Source: an uncultured Alphaproteobacteria bacterium
GTDB lineage: Bacteria > Pseudomonadota > Alphaproteobacteria > RF32 > CAG-239
Direction of reading: 5' to 3'
Length of the DNA: 12,545 nucleotides
NCBI GenBank assembly: GCA_934254585.1
Contig: CAKQLF010000016.1
Location: forward strand, 1 to 12,545
Shown here piece by piece: positions 1-6,332 of this stretch (position 1 is the stretch's first letter; every line of letters starts with the position of its first letter). The translations under genes were made by a program, and so were the position numbers. The notes below the pieces were generated by a model. The model saw only the letters and a program-made list of their open reading frames with translations. It was not told the origin of the DNA and did no database searches.

Positions 1-22
1 AAAAAAACTCCCGTTTGGGAGC
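1..22 (-). terminator. Rho-independent terminator of tRNA-Lys
   Basis: Read on the minus strand, a CTCCC/GGGAG stem (21-17 with 12-8) with loop AAAC is followed by a run of T (7-1). It lies 11 bases beyond the tRNA-Lys CCA end and would end that transcript. A G-U pair can extend the stem by one. Confidence 0.85.
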
Positions 23-32
23 TTTTCCGTTT

Positions 33-109
33 TGGTACGCGCGCAGGGATTCGAACCCTGGACCCACTGATTAAGAGTCAGTTGCTCTAGCCAACTGAGC
101 TACGCACGC
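33..109 (-). tRNA. tRNA-Lys (anticodon CUU)
   Basis: On the minus strand a complete cloverleaf is visible: acceptor GCGTGCG paired with CGCGCGT (a G-U closing pair and one internal U-G), D-arm GCTCAGTTGGCTAGAGC, anticodon stem ACTGA/TCAGT with loop CTCTTAA, and T-arm CAGGG-TTCGAAT-CCCTG. The anticodon CTT (75-73) reads AAG lysine codons. The discriminator A is at 36 and the CCA end is encoded at 35-33. It has its own promoter at 129-157 and terminator at 1-22, though the membrane protein gene upstream on the same strand ends only 56 bases away with no terminator between. Confidence 0.97.
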
Positions 110-128
110 ATCTTAATAATGTAAACAT

Positions 129-157
129 TGTATAATGCATAATGTTTTTATTTGCAA
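129..157 (-). promoter_or_regulatory. Promoter of tRNA-Lys
   Basis: On the minus strand, TTGCAA (157-152), a 17-base spacer and TATACA (134-129) form a sigma-70-type promoter. Its start would fall near 122, giving a leader of about 12 bases before the tRNA. This is a sequence match only. Confidence 0.6.
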
Positions 158-165
158 TACTTTTT

Positions 166-801
166 TTACTCTGTTTTGAAAAAAGTTGCGACAGGGGTGC
201 GGCTGTATCTCCATATACAATTTACAAGTGTCAGATAAAACAAAGTTTCGCAGCTTTCTTCCAATATTTCATTATCTATTTGCGGCCATTCTGCTAATGT
301 GGCAATTATCCCCGAACCGACCAAAATTATAATATCCCATAAATAAACAGGCGCGTTTTTTATATATTGCCAGATTGATTTATAGATTTTGTTTTTCAAA
401 AAATAAAACACAATATAAACCCCGTATAAGTTTCGCATAGGTTCAACATAGATTCCATATTTCATATTTCTCCAACGACACATTTCATCAGGCGTCAGGT
501 ACTTGGCGCAAAAATACGACCGGCCTAAATTGGTTTCGCGCATAAGCATCAAAATAATAATCAAGGCAATAAAGATAAACATTTTTCTGTCTTGCTTGGC
601 TTTTAGGGCAATTATCAGCGCGACGGACAAAATTAGCAATTGCGAATTTTCAACTGACGCACCTTCCGTAAAAAGTAAAGGATTGGCATATAAGACCATA
701 AGCGGAACACTAAGGCTTAGCACGATTTCAAGCATTGTCATTAAATTGGCTTTATAAGATATTCTAGCCGGCAGTTCTTTGAAAAAATTAATCAAACTCA
801 T
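166..801 (-). CDS. Six-segment inner-membrane protein, unknown function
   Basis: This 211-residue protein has about six hydrophobic segments (near residues 21-41, 53-67, 73-88, 121-136, 151-170 and 186-198), so it is probably an integral inner-membrane protein. Two polar patches sit beside membrane segments: RETNLGR at 88-94 and an acidic stretch around 171-185 with several Glu. This recalls, at pattern level only, uncharacterised multi-pass families with an EExSWGQR-like motif and a later Glu cluster; homology is inference. The start is supported by AAGGA about 7 bases upstream of ATG at 801. A promoter candidate lies at 834-862. The nearest downstream gene on the strand is tRNA-Lys. No enzyme function can be assigned. 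Confidence 0.8.
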   Translation of the reverse strand: MSLINFFKELPARISYKANLMTMLEIVLSLSVPLMVLYANPLLFTEGASVENSQLLILSVALIIALKAKQDRKMFIFIALIIILMLMRETNLGRSYFCAKYLTPDEMCRWRNMKYGIYVEPMRNLYGVYIVFYFLKNKIYKSIWQYIKNAPVYLWDIIILVGSGIIATLAEWPQIDNEILEESCETLFYLTLVNCIWRYSRTPVATFFKTE

Positions 802-833
802 ATTTTTTTATCCTTTTTTTTACATTTTCTTTG

Positions 834-862
834 AATATAGAATCTTTTTACAATGTTTGTAA
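834..862 (-). promoter_or_regulatory. Promoter of the membrane protein gene
   Basis: On the minus strand TTACAA (862-857), 17 bases and TATATT (839-834) give a plausible sigma-70 promoter about 30 bases upstream of the ATG at 801. It is divergent from the plus-strand promoter at 926. The DNA here is AT-rich, so chance matches are common. Confidence 0.5.
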
Positions 863-925
863 GTTATTTTTTTATGAGTAGTGCATAACATAGTATACAT
901 CAGTAATTGATAACAGAAAAATAAA

Positions 926-955
926 TTGACAGCTGATAAGCTGTGTCATTATATT
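926..955 (+). promoter_or_regulatory. Strong promoter of the glycosyltransferase operon, with palindrome in the spacer
   Basis: A perfect TTGACA -35 (926-931) is followed after 17-18 bases by TTATAT/TATATT (949-955). A 5-bp inverted repeat, CAGCT-GATA-AGCTG (930-943), overlaps the end of the -35 and fills the spacer, where a bound repressor or activator could act. The transcript would begin near 961 and leave about 40 bases before the ATG at 1001. Confidence 0.65.
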
Positions 956-1000
956 AACTAAAAACTTTCAAGCTAAGAATGAGTTCTGGAGAAAGAATAA

Positions 1001-2602
1001 ATGCGGCAATTTTTTAATTTTATTTCAAGAAATAAATCAACGGCAATTTTGTTTGCCGGTTTTTGGGGCGCGGAATTTGTATGGCTTATATTTTTGGGCT
1101 TGTTTAATGATTTTTTTCAGGTTGATGAAATGGAGCATATCCACGCTTCGTGGTTAGTTGCCGATGGAAATGTTCCATATCGTGATTTTTTTGAGCATCA
1201 TCATCCGCTGCTTTGGTTTATATTCAGTCCATTCACTCTTTTATTCTACAACAATGCGAATATTTTGCTTTTCAGCCACTATTTTGCTTTGTTTTTTAAT
1301 CTTATCAGTTTGTTTTGTGTTTACCGGATATGCAAATTATACATTTCTGATGTTTGGACTTGGGTTTTATGCTTAATTACCATTGCTGTTTTTAACGATA
1401 AAATGCACGCTCTGTTAGTTGAATTTAGGCCCGATTTATTGATGCATTTATGTTTTTTGAGTGGTTTATATTATTATTTTTCCTATTTGAAAGATAAAAA
1501 AACATACCTCCTGACTTTAGCGTTTTGTTTATTTGCCCTGTCATTTTTATTTTTGCAGAAAATCATTTTTCTATTGTTGGTTTTAGGTGGGTGGACTTTG
1601 TTTTTAGTCGGTAAAAAAGTTATTTCTTTATCGGATTTTTTTAAGTCACTTATTTTGCCGGTTGTTATTTTGCTTTCATTTCTCGGATATCTGTTTTTTA
1701 CCGATAGTTTAAAGCAATATTGGGAACTTAATTATACCCTAAATACGTTGCTTTCGGCAATTTACGGATTTAGCTGTTTTCAATATAAATTAGGGGGAAT
1801 TGAACTATCTTTTTCACTTAATAATCAATATTATGCCGTAAATTTTTCTTGGTTTGACACGCTTATTTCTTTTATTGCCTTGTTTTGTTTGTCAGCTTTC
1901 ATAAAATCAAAGAATGTATATCGCCGGACGTTTGCATTGTTGTTTGTTTTTGAATTAATTATCCGCTATTTCACATTTTCGACTTTTGCGCAGTATTTTT
2001 ATTTGTTAAACATTTTTGCTTTGGTCATCATTTTCAGTGTGTTAGAGCAACAAAAAAGCAAACTGTGGCTAAAAGTTCGTTATGTGTTTGTGTTTGGATA
2101 TATTTTGGCGTTTTTAAACGCTGTTCCCGATTATATTTTCAGAAAATCTCCGGTTGTTGAAAAAATAAAAGAATATCAGTATATTATTGATAATACTTCA
2201 GATGACGAAAAACTGCTGAACGGTTATATAAATAATTTTAATATTTTTCGTAAAGATACGGACTATGTGTGGTTTGCGTTAAACGATGCCGGATATTTGT
2301 ATAATTCATATTTGCGAAAAGACAGGTATGACATTAATGCTGATATTTTGGCCGATAAGCCCAAGTTTATCTATTTTAGCAATTTTAAAATAACGCCGTT
2401 AGTTTTTCGTAGCAAACTTATAAGTCGGTATAATTTTGATATTTTAAATTTATATAAAAAATATCCGGATAAATATTTAGATGTTTCTCAAGTTGTTATA
2501 CAAAACAAGGCTTTGGAAACACAAAAAATTTCTCAGGAACTGATAGATAAATATTATGAACCGACAATGTTTGATAAATTGTATATAAGAAAAAATAATT
2601 AA
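1001..2602 (+). CDS. GT-C family membrane glycosyltransferase (PMT/ArnT-like, GT39/GT83 type)
   Basis: This 533-residue protein has many hydrophobic segments through about residue 375 and a soluble C-terminal part (about 380-533). The first periplasmic loop carries the hallmark of polyprenyl-phosphate-sugar-dependent GT-C enzymes: Asp42-Glu43 just after the first membrane segment, then G-N-V-P-Y at 56-60, DFF at 62-64 and HHHP at 66-69. Such enzymes transfer a sugar from a lipid carrier to lipid, glycan or protein on the periplasmic side; acceptor and sugar cannot be told here. GGAG lies about 10 bases before ATG 1001. It is the first gene of an apparent operon with the HAD phosphatase 10 bases downstream. 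Family assignment is firm; the specific role is open. Confidence 0.85.
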   Translation: MRQFFNFISRNKSTAILFAGFWGAEFVWLIFLGLFNDFFQVDEMEHIHASWLVADGNVPYRDFFEHHHPLLWFIFSPFTLLFYNNANILLFSHYFALFFNLISLFCVYRICKLYISDVWTWVLCLITIAVFNDKMHALLVEFRPDLLMHLCFLSGLYYYFSYLKDKKTYLLTLAFCLFALSFLFLQKIIFLLLVLGGWTLFLVGKKVISLSDFFKSLILPVVILLSFLGYLFFTDSLKQYWELNYTLNTLLSAIYGFSCFQYKLGGIELSFSLNNQYYAVNFSWFDTLISFIALFCLSAFIKSKNVYRRTFALLFVFELIIRYFTFSTFAQYFYLLNIFALVIIFSVLEQQKSKLWLKVRYVFVFGYILAFLNAVPDYIFRKSPVVEKIKEYQYIIDNTSDDEKLLNGYINNFNIFRKDTDYVWFALNDAGYLYNSYLRKDRYDINADILADKPKFIYFSNFKITPLVFRSKLISRYNFDILNLYKKYPDKYLDVSQVVIQNKALETQKISQELIDKYYEPTMFDKLYIRKNN

Positions 2603-2612
2603 GGAGAAAACA

Positions 2613-3299
2613 ATGCCTCGCAACTTATTAATTTGGGACTTTGATGGAGTTTTAGCCGATAGCGAACACTTATGGGTTAAAAATTGGGCGGATACCTTAA
2701 AAAAACTTTATGCTATTGAACTAACGCCGCAGCAGCAGAAACAATTTTTAGAAGGTAAGGCCGATAAAACAAAAGTTGAAACATTTTCTAAAGAATTTCC
2801 GCAAATAACTCTGGGAGATAAGTTTTGGCAGATTCTGCATCAAAATGAAGACAGTCTGATTGCCAATGAGTTGAAACTGACCGCCGGTGTTGAAAAAATT
2901 TTGGAAGATTCCGACTATCTGCAATGTGTAGCAACCGGCGCGACTCTCGAAAAACATAATAAAAAAACAAAAAAGCTAGGTTTGGAAAAATATTTCAACG
3001 AAAACAACACATTTACGGCGTATATGGTAAAAAATGGTAAACCGGCACCGGATATCTTTCTTTATGCCGCCAAACAAATGGGGGTTGCTCCTGAACATTG
3101 TTTAATTATTGAAGACTCTCTTGCCGGAATAACGGCCGGAAAAGCTGCGGGGATTCCTGTCATTGCCTATATTGGAGCCACAGGGCACAACACGCCGGAA
3201 TATATTGACGCTTGCCGAAAGGCCGGAGCGTTTGCCGTTAGCGATAATATGCCGGAAGTTCATAAGGTTATTAAACAATATTTTCAGCAAAAGGATTAG
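2613..3299 (+). CDS. HAD-superfamily phosphatase (beta-phosphoglucomutase-like subgroup)
   Basis: This 228-residue protein has all four HAD motifs: D9-F-D11-G near the N-terminus (nucleophile Asp9, acid/base Asp11), Thr108 in ATGAT (motif II), Lys143 in NGKPAPD (motif III) and Glu167-Asp168 in IIEDS (motif IV, Mg binding). A helical cap lies between motifs I and II (about residues 18-95). The length and the GKPAPD and EDS-AG-AG-AG signatures fit the subfamily of sugar-phosphate phosphatases and beta-phosphoglucomutase. The substrate is unknown; a cytosolic sugar phosphate would suit its place behind a glycosyltransferase, but that is inference. A strong AAGGAG sits 8 bases before the ATG, and the next gene begins 4 bases after the stop, so the three genes look co-transcribed. 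Confidence 0.9.
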   Translation: MPRNLLIWDFDGVLADSEHLWVKNWADTLKKLYAIELTPQQQKQFLEGKADKTKVETFSKEFPQITLGDKFWQILHQNEDSLIANELKLTAGVEKILEDSDYLQCVATGATLEKHNKKTKKLGLEKYFNENNTFTAYMVKNGKPAPDIFLYAAKQMGVAPEHCLIIEDSLAGITAGKAAGIPVIAYIGATGHNTPEYIDACRKAGAFAVSDNMPEVHKVIKQYFQQKD

Positions 3300-3303
3300 G
3301 CAA

Positions 3304-3909
3304 ATGAAAAAAGTTTTGCTTGGGATTACGGTTGCAATATTGGGGTTTAATACCAATGTTTTGGCCGGAGATATTATAAAGCTTCCGCAACCGGATTTGG
3401 ATTCCGCTTCCGCTTCTTTTCTGCAGTTGTTAAACAATCGGCAATCCGGCCGAAGTTATGATAAAGATAAAAGAGTTGACGACGTTACTCTCAGTGAAAT
3501 TCTGTGGTGCGCCCGCGGAATTAATCAATATGGCAAAATAACAGTTCCAACCGCTTTGAACAGTCAAAATCTTAAAGTTTTTGTTTTGAAAACGAACGGA
3601 ATTTGGCTATATAATGCGTCTGAAAACCAGTTGGAAAAAATATCAGATAGAAATATGCTACCCTATTTGGCTGAAAGACAAAATTTTATTATGGATGCAC
3701 CGGTTAATTTAGTTTATACCAGTTCTGACAAAGTTTGGGGCTTTGCCTACGCCGGTTCGGCATATCAAAATGTTTATTTATATGCTCAAGCTAAGGGTTT
3801 AGACACGGTTATTCGCGGTTTAGCGAACGATAAAAAAATGGCCGCAGCCTTAAATTTAGAACCAAATGAGTTTACCATAGCGCATCAGCCGGTTGGTTAT
3901 TCAAAATAA
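3304..3909 (+). CDS. Exported nitroreductase-like (SagB/ThcOx-type) flavoprotein
   Basis: The 201-residue product starts with a signal peptide (Met-Lys-Lys, hydrophobic 4-20, probable cleavage after VLA at 21), followed by a nitroreductase fold. RQSGRSY at 46-52 matches the N-terminal FMN-phosphate-binding R-x-S-x-R-x-Y/F motif. LSEILWCARGIN at 63-74 and P-T-A-L-N-S-Q at 82-88 match SagB-type nitroreductases, and the Gly-rich GLDTVIRG and closing PVGY are typical ends. Such proteins bind FMN and oxidise or reduce small molecules; here it should act in the periplasm. The reading frame is open back to 3163, but that longer form would overlap the HAD gene by 137 bases and hide the signal peptide. 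AAGGA at about 3291 favours ATG 3304. Substrate unknown. Confidence 0.85.
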   Translation: MKKVLLGITVAILGFNTNVLAGDIIKLPQPDLDSASASFLQLLNNRQSGRSYDKDKRVDDVTLSEILWCARGINQYGKITVPTALNSQNLKVFVLKTNGIWLYNASENQLEKISDRNMLPYLAERQNFIMDAPVNLVYTSSDKVWGFAYAGSAYQNVYLYAQAKGLDTVIRGLANDKKMAAALNLEPNEFTIAHQPVGYSK

Positions 3910-3954
3910 CCGGTGGCCACTTGTATTTTCAGCGTAACGTCATATATGTTAGGT

Positions 3955-4203
3955 ATGAAAAAAGAGTTTAAAAAATATACGCTTAAAGAAAAACTGAGTA
4001 TCGCTGAAAGTATATCCACCGTTTTGATGTTTTTAATGGCTGTTTGGGGGAGTATTGTGGCTTATGAAGTTGGTTTCTGGCACAAAGTTATGCATATTGT
4101 AAATCACTACCATTCCGAAATAGTGCGTTTGGAAAATAATGATAAAAATATTGAAAATATAGAAGAAAAAGGTTTTAGCGAAATGCGTAAGGAAAAAAAA
4201 TAA
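3955..4203 (+). CDS. Small single-span membrane protein, unknown
   Basis: From ATG 3955 the product is 82 residues: a basic N-terminus (KKEFKKYTLKEK), one hydrophobic segment at about 20-40, an amphipathic His-rich stretch (HKVMHIVNHYH at about 43-53) and a charged, coiled-coil-like C-terminus. The frame is open to GTG 3913, giving 96 residues, and ATG 3946 is also possible; none has a convincing SD. I favour 3955 because the Lys-rich start then precedes the membrane span. It follows the nitroreductase gene by 45 bases with no terminator between, so it may be the last gene of the operon. No family recognised. Confidence 0.6.
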   Translation: MKKEFKKYTLKEKLSIAESISTVLMFLMAVWGSIVAYEVGFWHKVMHIVNHYHSEIVRLENNDKNIENIEEKGFSEMRKEKK

Positions 4204-4211
4204 AATTTTAC

Positions 4212-4239
4212 TTGCAAAAGCTTTAAATAGAGCTATATT
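4212..4239 (+). promoter_or_regulatory. Promoter candidate for the 165-residue protein
   Basis: TTGCAA (4212-4217), a 16-base spacer and TATATT (4234-4239) precede the gene at 4276. A perfect TATAAT also occurs at 4251-4256, without a good -35. Either would leave a short leader, about 12-30 bases. The gene has no visible SD. Confidence 0.45.
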
Positions 4240-4275
4240 TCCAAAAGTTTTATAATTATTAATTGCTTTATTACT

Positions 4276-4773
4276 ATGAAAAAGAAATTTTTAGAGATTT
4301 TTCTTGTTTTGTGCGTTTTAACTTTTGTGGCGGCCATTGCTTATACTCCGAACATTTCAATAAGTATAAAGCCGGTTGAAGAAACGGAATTGCTTATAAT
4401 GTCTAAAAAATCGGAGCAAAATGGTCACAATGACACTTATTATTGCCTGTTGGATATTCATCACAATGTAATTGTTGATTGGGTGAAAGATAATCGGGGT
4501 AACCCGTTCTCTTTTTGTCGCGGTTTGGTGCTTATTGGTAAAAAACGCGGAGAAATGGAGTTGTTTGACTGTCGGAACGGCGAAAGAAAACCTATTCTCA
4601 GTAAAATGAAACTGGATAAGATTAATTGCCGTTTGTTGGACATTAGGCCGCGTTATGACAATGAAAATCTTGTGGCTGTAATTATGCAAAAAAAGGACAA
4701 ACAGGGTTTTTCTGGTAAAAAACTCTATATGTATGATTTGAAAAATAATTATCTTTTTTTGCGGAAAAATTAA
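4276..4773 (+). CDS. Anchored or exported protein, unknown function
   Basis: The 165-residue product begins with a basic tip (MKKK) and a hydrophobic segment (about 6-23, ending FVAAIAYTP) that may be an uncleaved anchor or a signal peptide. The rest is predicted soluble and beta-rich, with repeated short patterns such as YYCLLDIHHNVIVDW, RGLVLIGKK and KLYMYDLKNN that resemble strands of a propeller-like fold; this is an impression, not a match. Three Cys lie in the exported part. There is no SD ahead of ATG 4276, unlike most genes here, and an own promoter and terminator flank it, so it is probably monocistronic. No family recognised. Confidence 0.65.
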   Translation: MKKKFLEIFLVLCVLTFVAAIAYTPNISISIKPVEETELLIMSKKSEQNGHNDTYYCLLDIHHNVIVDWVKDNRGNPFSFCRGLVLIGKKRGEMELFDCRNGERKPILSKMKLDKINCRLLDIRPRYDNENLVAVIMQKKDKQGFSGKKLYMYDLKNNYLFLRKN

Positions 4774-4774
4774 G

Positions 4775-4812
4775 AAAAACTTCGGTTGTTTGCTAAAACC
4801 GAAGTTTTTTTG
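4775..4812 (+). terminator. Rho-independent terminator
   Basis: Arms 4775-4787 (AAAAACTTCGGTT) and 4797-4809 are perfectly complementary, with a 9-base loop and a T run. It directly follows the stop at 4773. A-rich flanking makes it potentially bidirectional. Confidence 0.93.
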
Positions 4813-4900
4813 TAATCATTTGTATAAAAAATATTGTTTTCTTGCCTTTTAAGTTCAGCAGTGCTAAAAAATTATAGAATTTATTTATGGAGAAAAGAAT

Positions 4901-5971
4901 ATGAAAAGAATTATTTTAACCGGTGACAGACCAACCGGTAGACTTCACGTCGGTCACTATGTCGGTTCGTTGGCTGAGCGGGTTAAGCTGCAGGATTCTG
5001 GTGCGTATGATGAAATAAACATTATGATAGCCGATGCTCAGGCTTTAACAGACAATGCCGAACATCCGGAAAAAGTGCGGCATAATATTTTGCAAGTTGC
5101 TTTAGATTATTTGGCTTGCGGAATTAATCCGGAAAAATCAACAATTTTTATACAATCAATGGTGCCGCAATTAACAGAGTTGTCTTTTTATTATCAAAAT
5201 TTGGTCACTGTTTCTCGTTTGCAAAGAAATCCGACGGTTAAAACAGAAATTCAATTAAGAAATTTTGAAACCAGTATTCCGGTTGGATTTTTCTGTTACC
5301 CGATTAGTCAAGCCGCTGATATTACCGCCTTTAAGGCCACTGACGTTCCGGCCGGTGAAGATCAGGAGCCGATGTTGGAGCAATGTCGGGAAATTGTGCA
5401 TAAATTTAATAGCGTTTATGGTGAAACGTTGGTTGAACCTAAGATTGTTTTGCCGTCTAATAAAGCTTGTTTGCGTCTGCCGGGGACTGATGGCAAGGCT
5501 AAAATGAGTAAATCTCTGGGAAATTGCATTTATTTGTCTGACGAATCTGAGGAAATTCGTAAGAAAGTTATGTCTATGTTTACAGATCCCAATCATTTGC
5601 GTGTTGAAGACCCTGGGCAGGTTGATGGTAATCCGGTGTTTATATATTTAGATGCGTTCAGTAAACCGGAACATTTTGCTGAATTTTTGCCCGAATATCA
5701 AAACTTAGACGAACTGAAAGCGCATTATCAACGCGGTGGTTTGGGTGATGTTAAAGTCAAAAAGTTTTTAAACAATGTGTTGCAAGCCGAATTAGAGCCA
5801 ATTCGCTCTCGTCGACAACATTGGGAGCAGCACTTGCCTGAGGTTTTGGATATTCTGAAACAAGGTAGTGCAACAGCCGAGGCCAGAGCGGCCGAAACAT
5901 TGGCAGATGTTCGCAAGGCTATGAAAATTAACTATTTTGAGGATAGTGATTTTATAAAACAAAAAATATAG
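4901..5971 (+). CDS. trpS: Tryptophanyl-tRNA synthetase
   Basis: This 356-residue class I enzyme charges tRNA-Trp in the cytosol. The ATP-binding signatures are clear: P-T-G at 11-13 with H16-V-G-H19 (HIGH motif) and KMSKS at 201-205 inside GTDGKAKMSKSLGN. Q-A-A-D at 137-140 followed by I-T-A-F and later V-P-A-G-E-D-Q-E fit the tryptophan pocket region of TrpRS. GGAG lies about 9 bases upstream of ATG 4901. The sequence style (GDRPTGRLHVGHYVGSL, KMSKSLGN) is that of a TrpRS subgroup I associate with Clostridia and other gut bacteria. The common proteobacterial form instead has SGIQPTG and GN in the first motif, so horizontal acquisition is possible. A Rho-independent terminator follows. Confidence 0.96.
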   Translation: MKRIILTGDRPTGRLHVGHYVGSLAERVKLQDSGAYDEINIMIADAQALTDNAEHPEKVRHNILQVALDYLACGINPEKSTIFIQSMVPQLTELSFYYQNLVTVSRLQRNPTVKTEIQLRNFETSIPVGFFCYPISQAADITAFKATDVPAGEDQEPMLEQCREIVHKFNSVYGETLVEPKIVLPSNKACLRLPGTDGKAKMSKSLGNCIYLSDESEEIRKKVMSMFTDPNHLRVEDPGQVDGNPVFIYLDAFSKPEHFAEFLPEYQNLDELKAHYQRGGLGDVKVKKFLNNVLQAELEPIRSRRQHWEQHLPEVLDILKQGSATAEARAAETLADVRKAMKINYFEDSDFIKQKI

Positions 5972-5978
5972 CTCTATT

Positions 5979-6174
5979 AAAAAAAAGAAAAGCCGAAGAT
6001 GTAAAAATCAACGGCTTTTTTCTTGGAGTTAGTTATAATCAAAAGGAAACTGTTCGTTATATATAAGGCGGTCGGGGAGTTCGCAAATCATAATTCAGAT
6101 AATGATTTCTTACACCTTTAAAAGCACCAGAACCGAATAATGCTTTTTGTACATCCGCGTAAGACTCCCCAACC
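5979..6174 (-). ncRNA. Candidate structured small RNA with three-way junction, unknown family
   Basis: On the minus strand a GC-rich three-way junction can be drawn. P1 pairs 6174-6164 (GGTTGGGGAGT) with 6080-6070 (11 bp, one U-G). P2 pairs 6163-6157 with 6115-6109 (7 bp, one G-U) and continues as 6147-6141/6126-6120 (7 bp). P3 is the hairpin 6107-6086 with a CUGA loop. Both wobble pairs become A-C mismatches on the plus strand, so the minus strand is the RNA. A promoter (6181-6208) places the start at or next to 6174, exactly the first base of P1. A terminator ends at about 5979, giving about 196 nt. The 3' single-stranded part (about 6069-6022) has pyrimidine stretches (TTTCCTTTT, ACTCC) that could pair with SD sequences. 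It does not match 6S, tmRNA, SRP or RNase P RNA as I know them. A 39-codon frame overlaps it. Confidence 0.6.
5988..6021 (+). terminator. Bidirectional terminator shared by trpS and the minus-strand ncRNA
   Basis: AAAAGCCG (5988-5995) pairs with CGGCTTTT (6012-6019) around a 16-base loop. On the plus strand the stem runs into six T and serves trpS. On the minus strand it is followed by C and eight T (5986-5979), an even better release signal for transcripts from the right. Confidence 0.85.
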
Positions 6175-6180
6175 ATAGGA

Positions 6181-6208
6181 AATATATTCTTTATGGGAAA
6201 ATATACAA
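6181..6208 (-). promoter_or_regulatory. Promoter of the candidate ncRNA
   Basis: On the minus strand TTGTAT (6208-6203), a 16-base spacer and TATATT (6186-6181) predict a start 7 bases on, at G6174, which coincides with the 5' base of helix P1. That coincidence is the main reason to believe it. Confidence 0.55.
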
Positions 6209-6222
6209 GCCCTCTGAATTAT

Positions 6223-6264
6223 TAACTTGCGAAAGTTATACCGCTGGAAATTATAGATAATTTC
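6223..6264. repeat. Two small inverted repeats in the AT-rich gap
   Basis: TAACTT-GCGA-AAGTTA (6223-6238) is a 6-bp hairpin with a GNRA-type loop on the plus strand. GAAATTAT-AG-ATAATTTC (6247-6264) is a perfect 8-bp inverted repeat. Neither has a T run suited to termination. They lie just upstream of the ncRNA promoter (minus direction) and could be operator sites or remnants of transcript 3' structure. The rest of 6265-6332 is AT-rich with nothing else recognised. Confidence 0.35.
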
Positions 6265-6332
6265 ATAAATTCGCCGCATAAAAATATATATAAGATTTTA
6301 TAACATAAAGCAATACATTTTTTTAAACTATT

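Noticed and set aside
3163..3303. Longer start for the nitroreductase-like protein
   Set aside because: It would overlap the HAD gene heavily and bury a clear signal peptide; ATG 3304 has an SD and the Lys-Lys signal start.
4813..4900. T-box or trp leader before trpS
   Set aside because: No T-box sequence, no specifier stem and no Trp-codon leader peptide; only about 90 AT-rich bases. A TTATAG at 4872 lacks a good -35, so no promoter is listed.
5979..6180. 6S RNA, permuted tmRNA, SRP or RNase P RNA as identity of the structured RNA
   Set aside because: No single long hairpin with central bubble, no tRNA-like end or tag, no SRP tetraloop region and no RNase P core strings were found.
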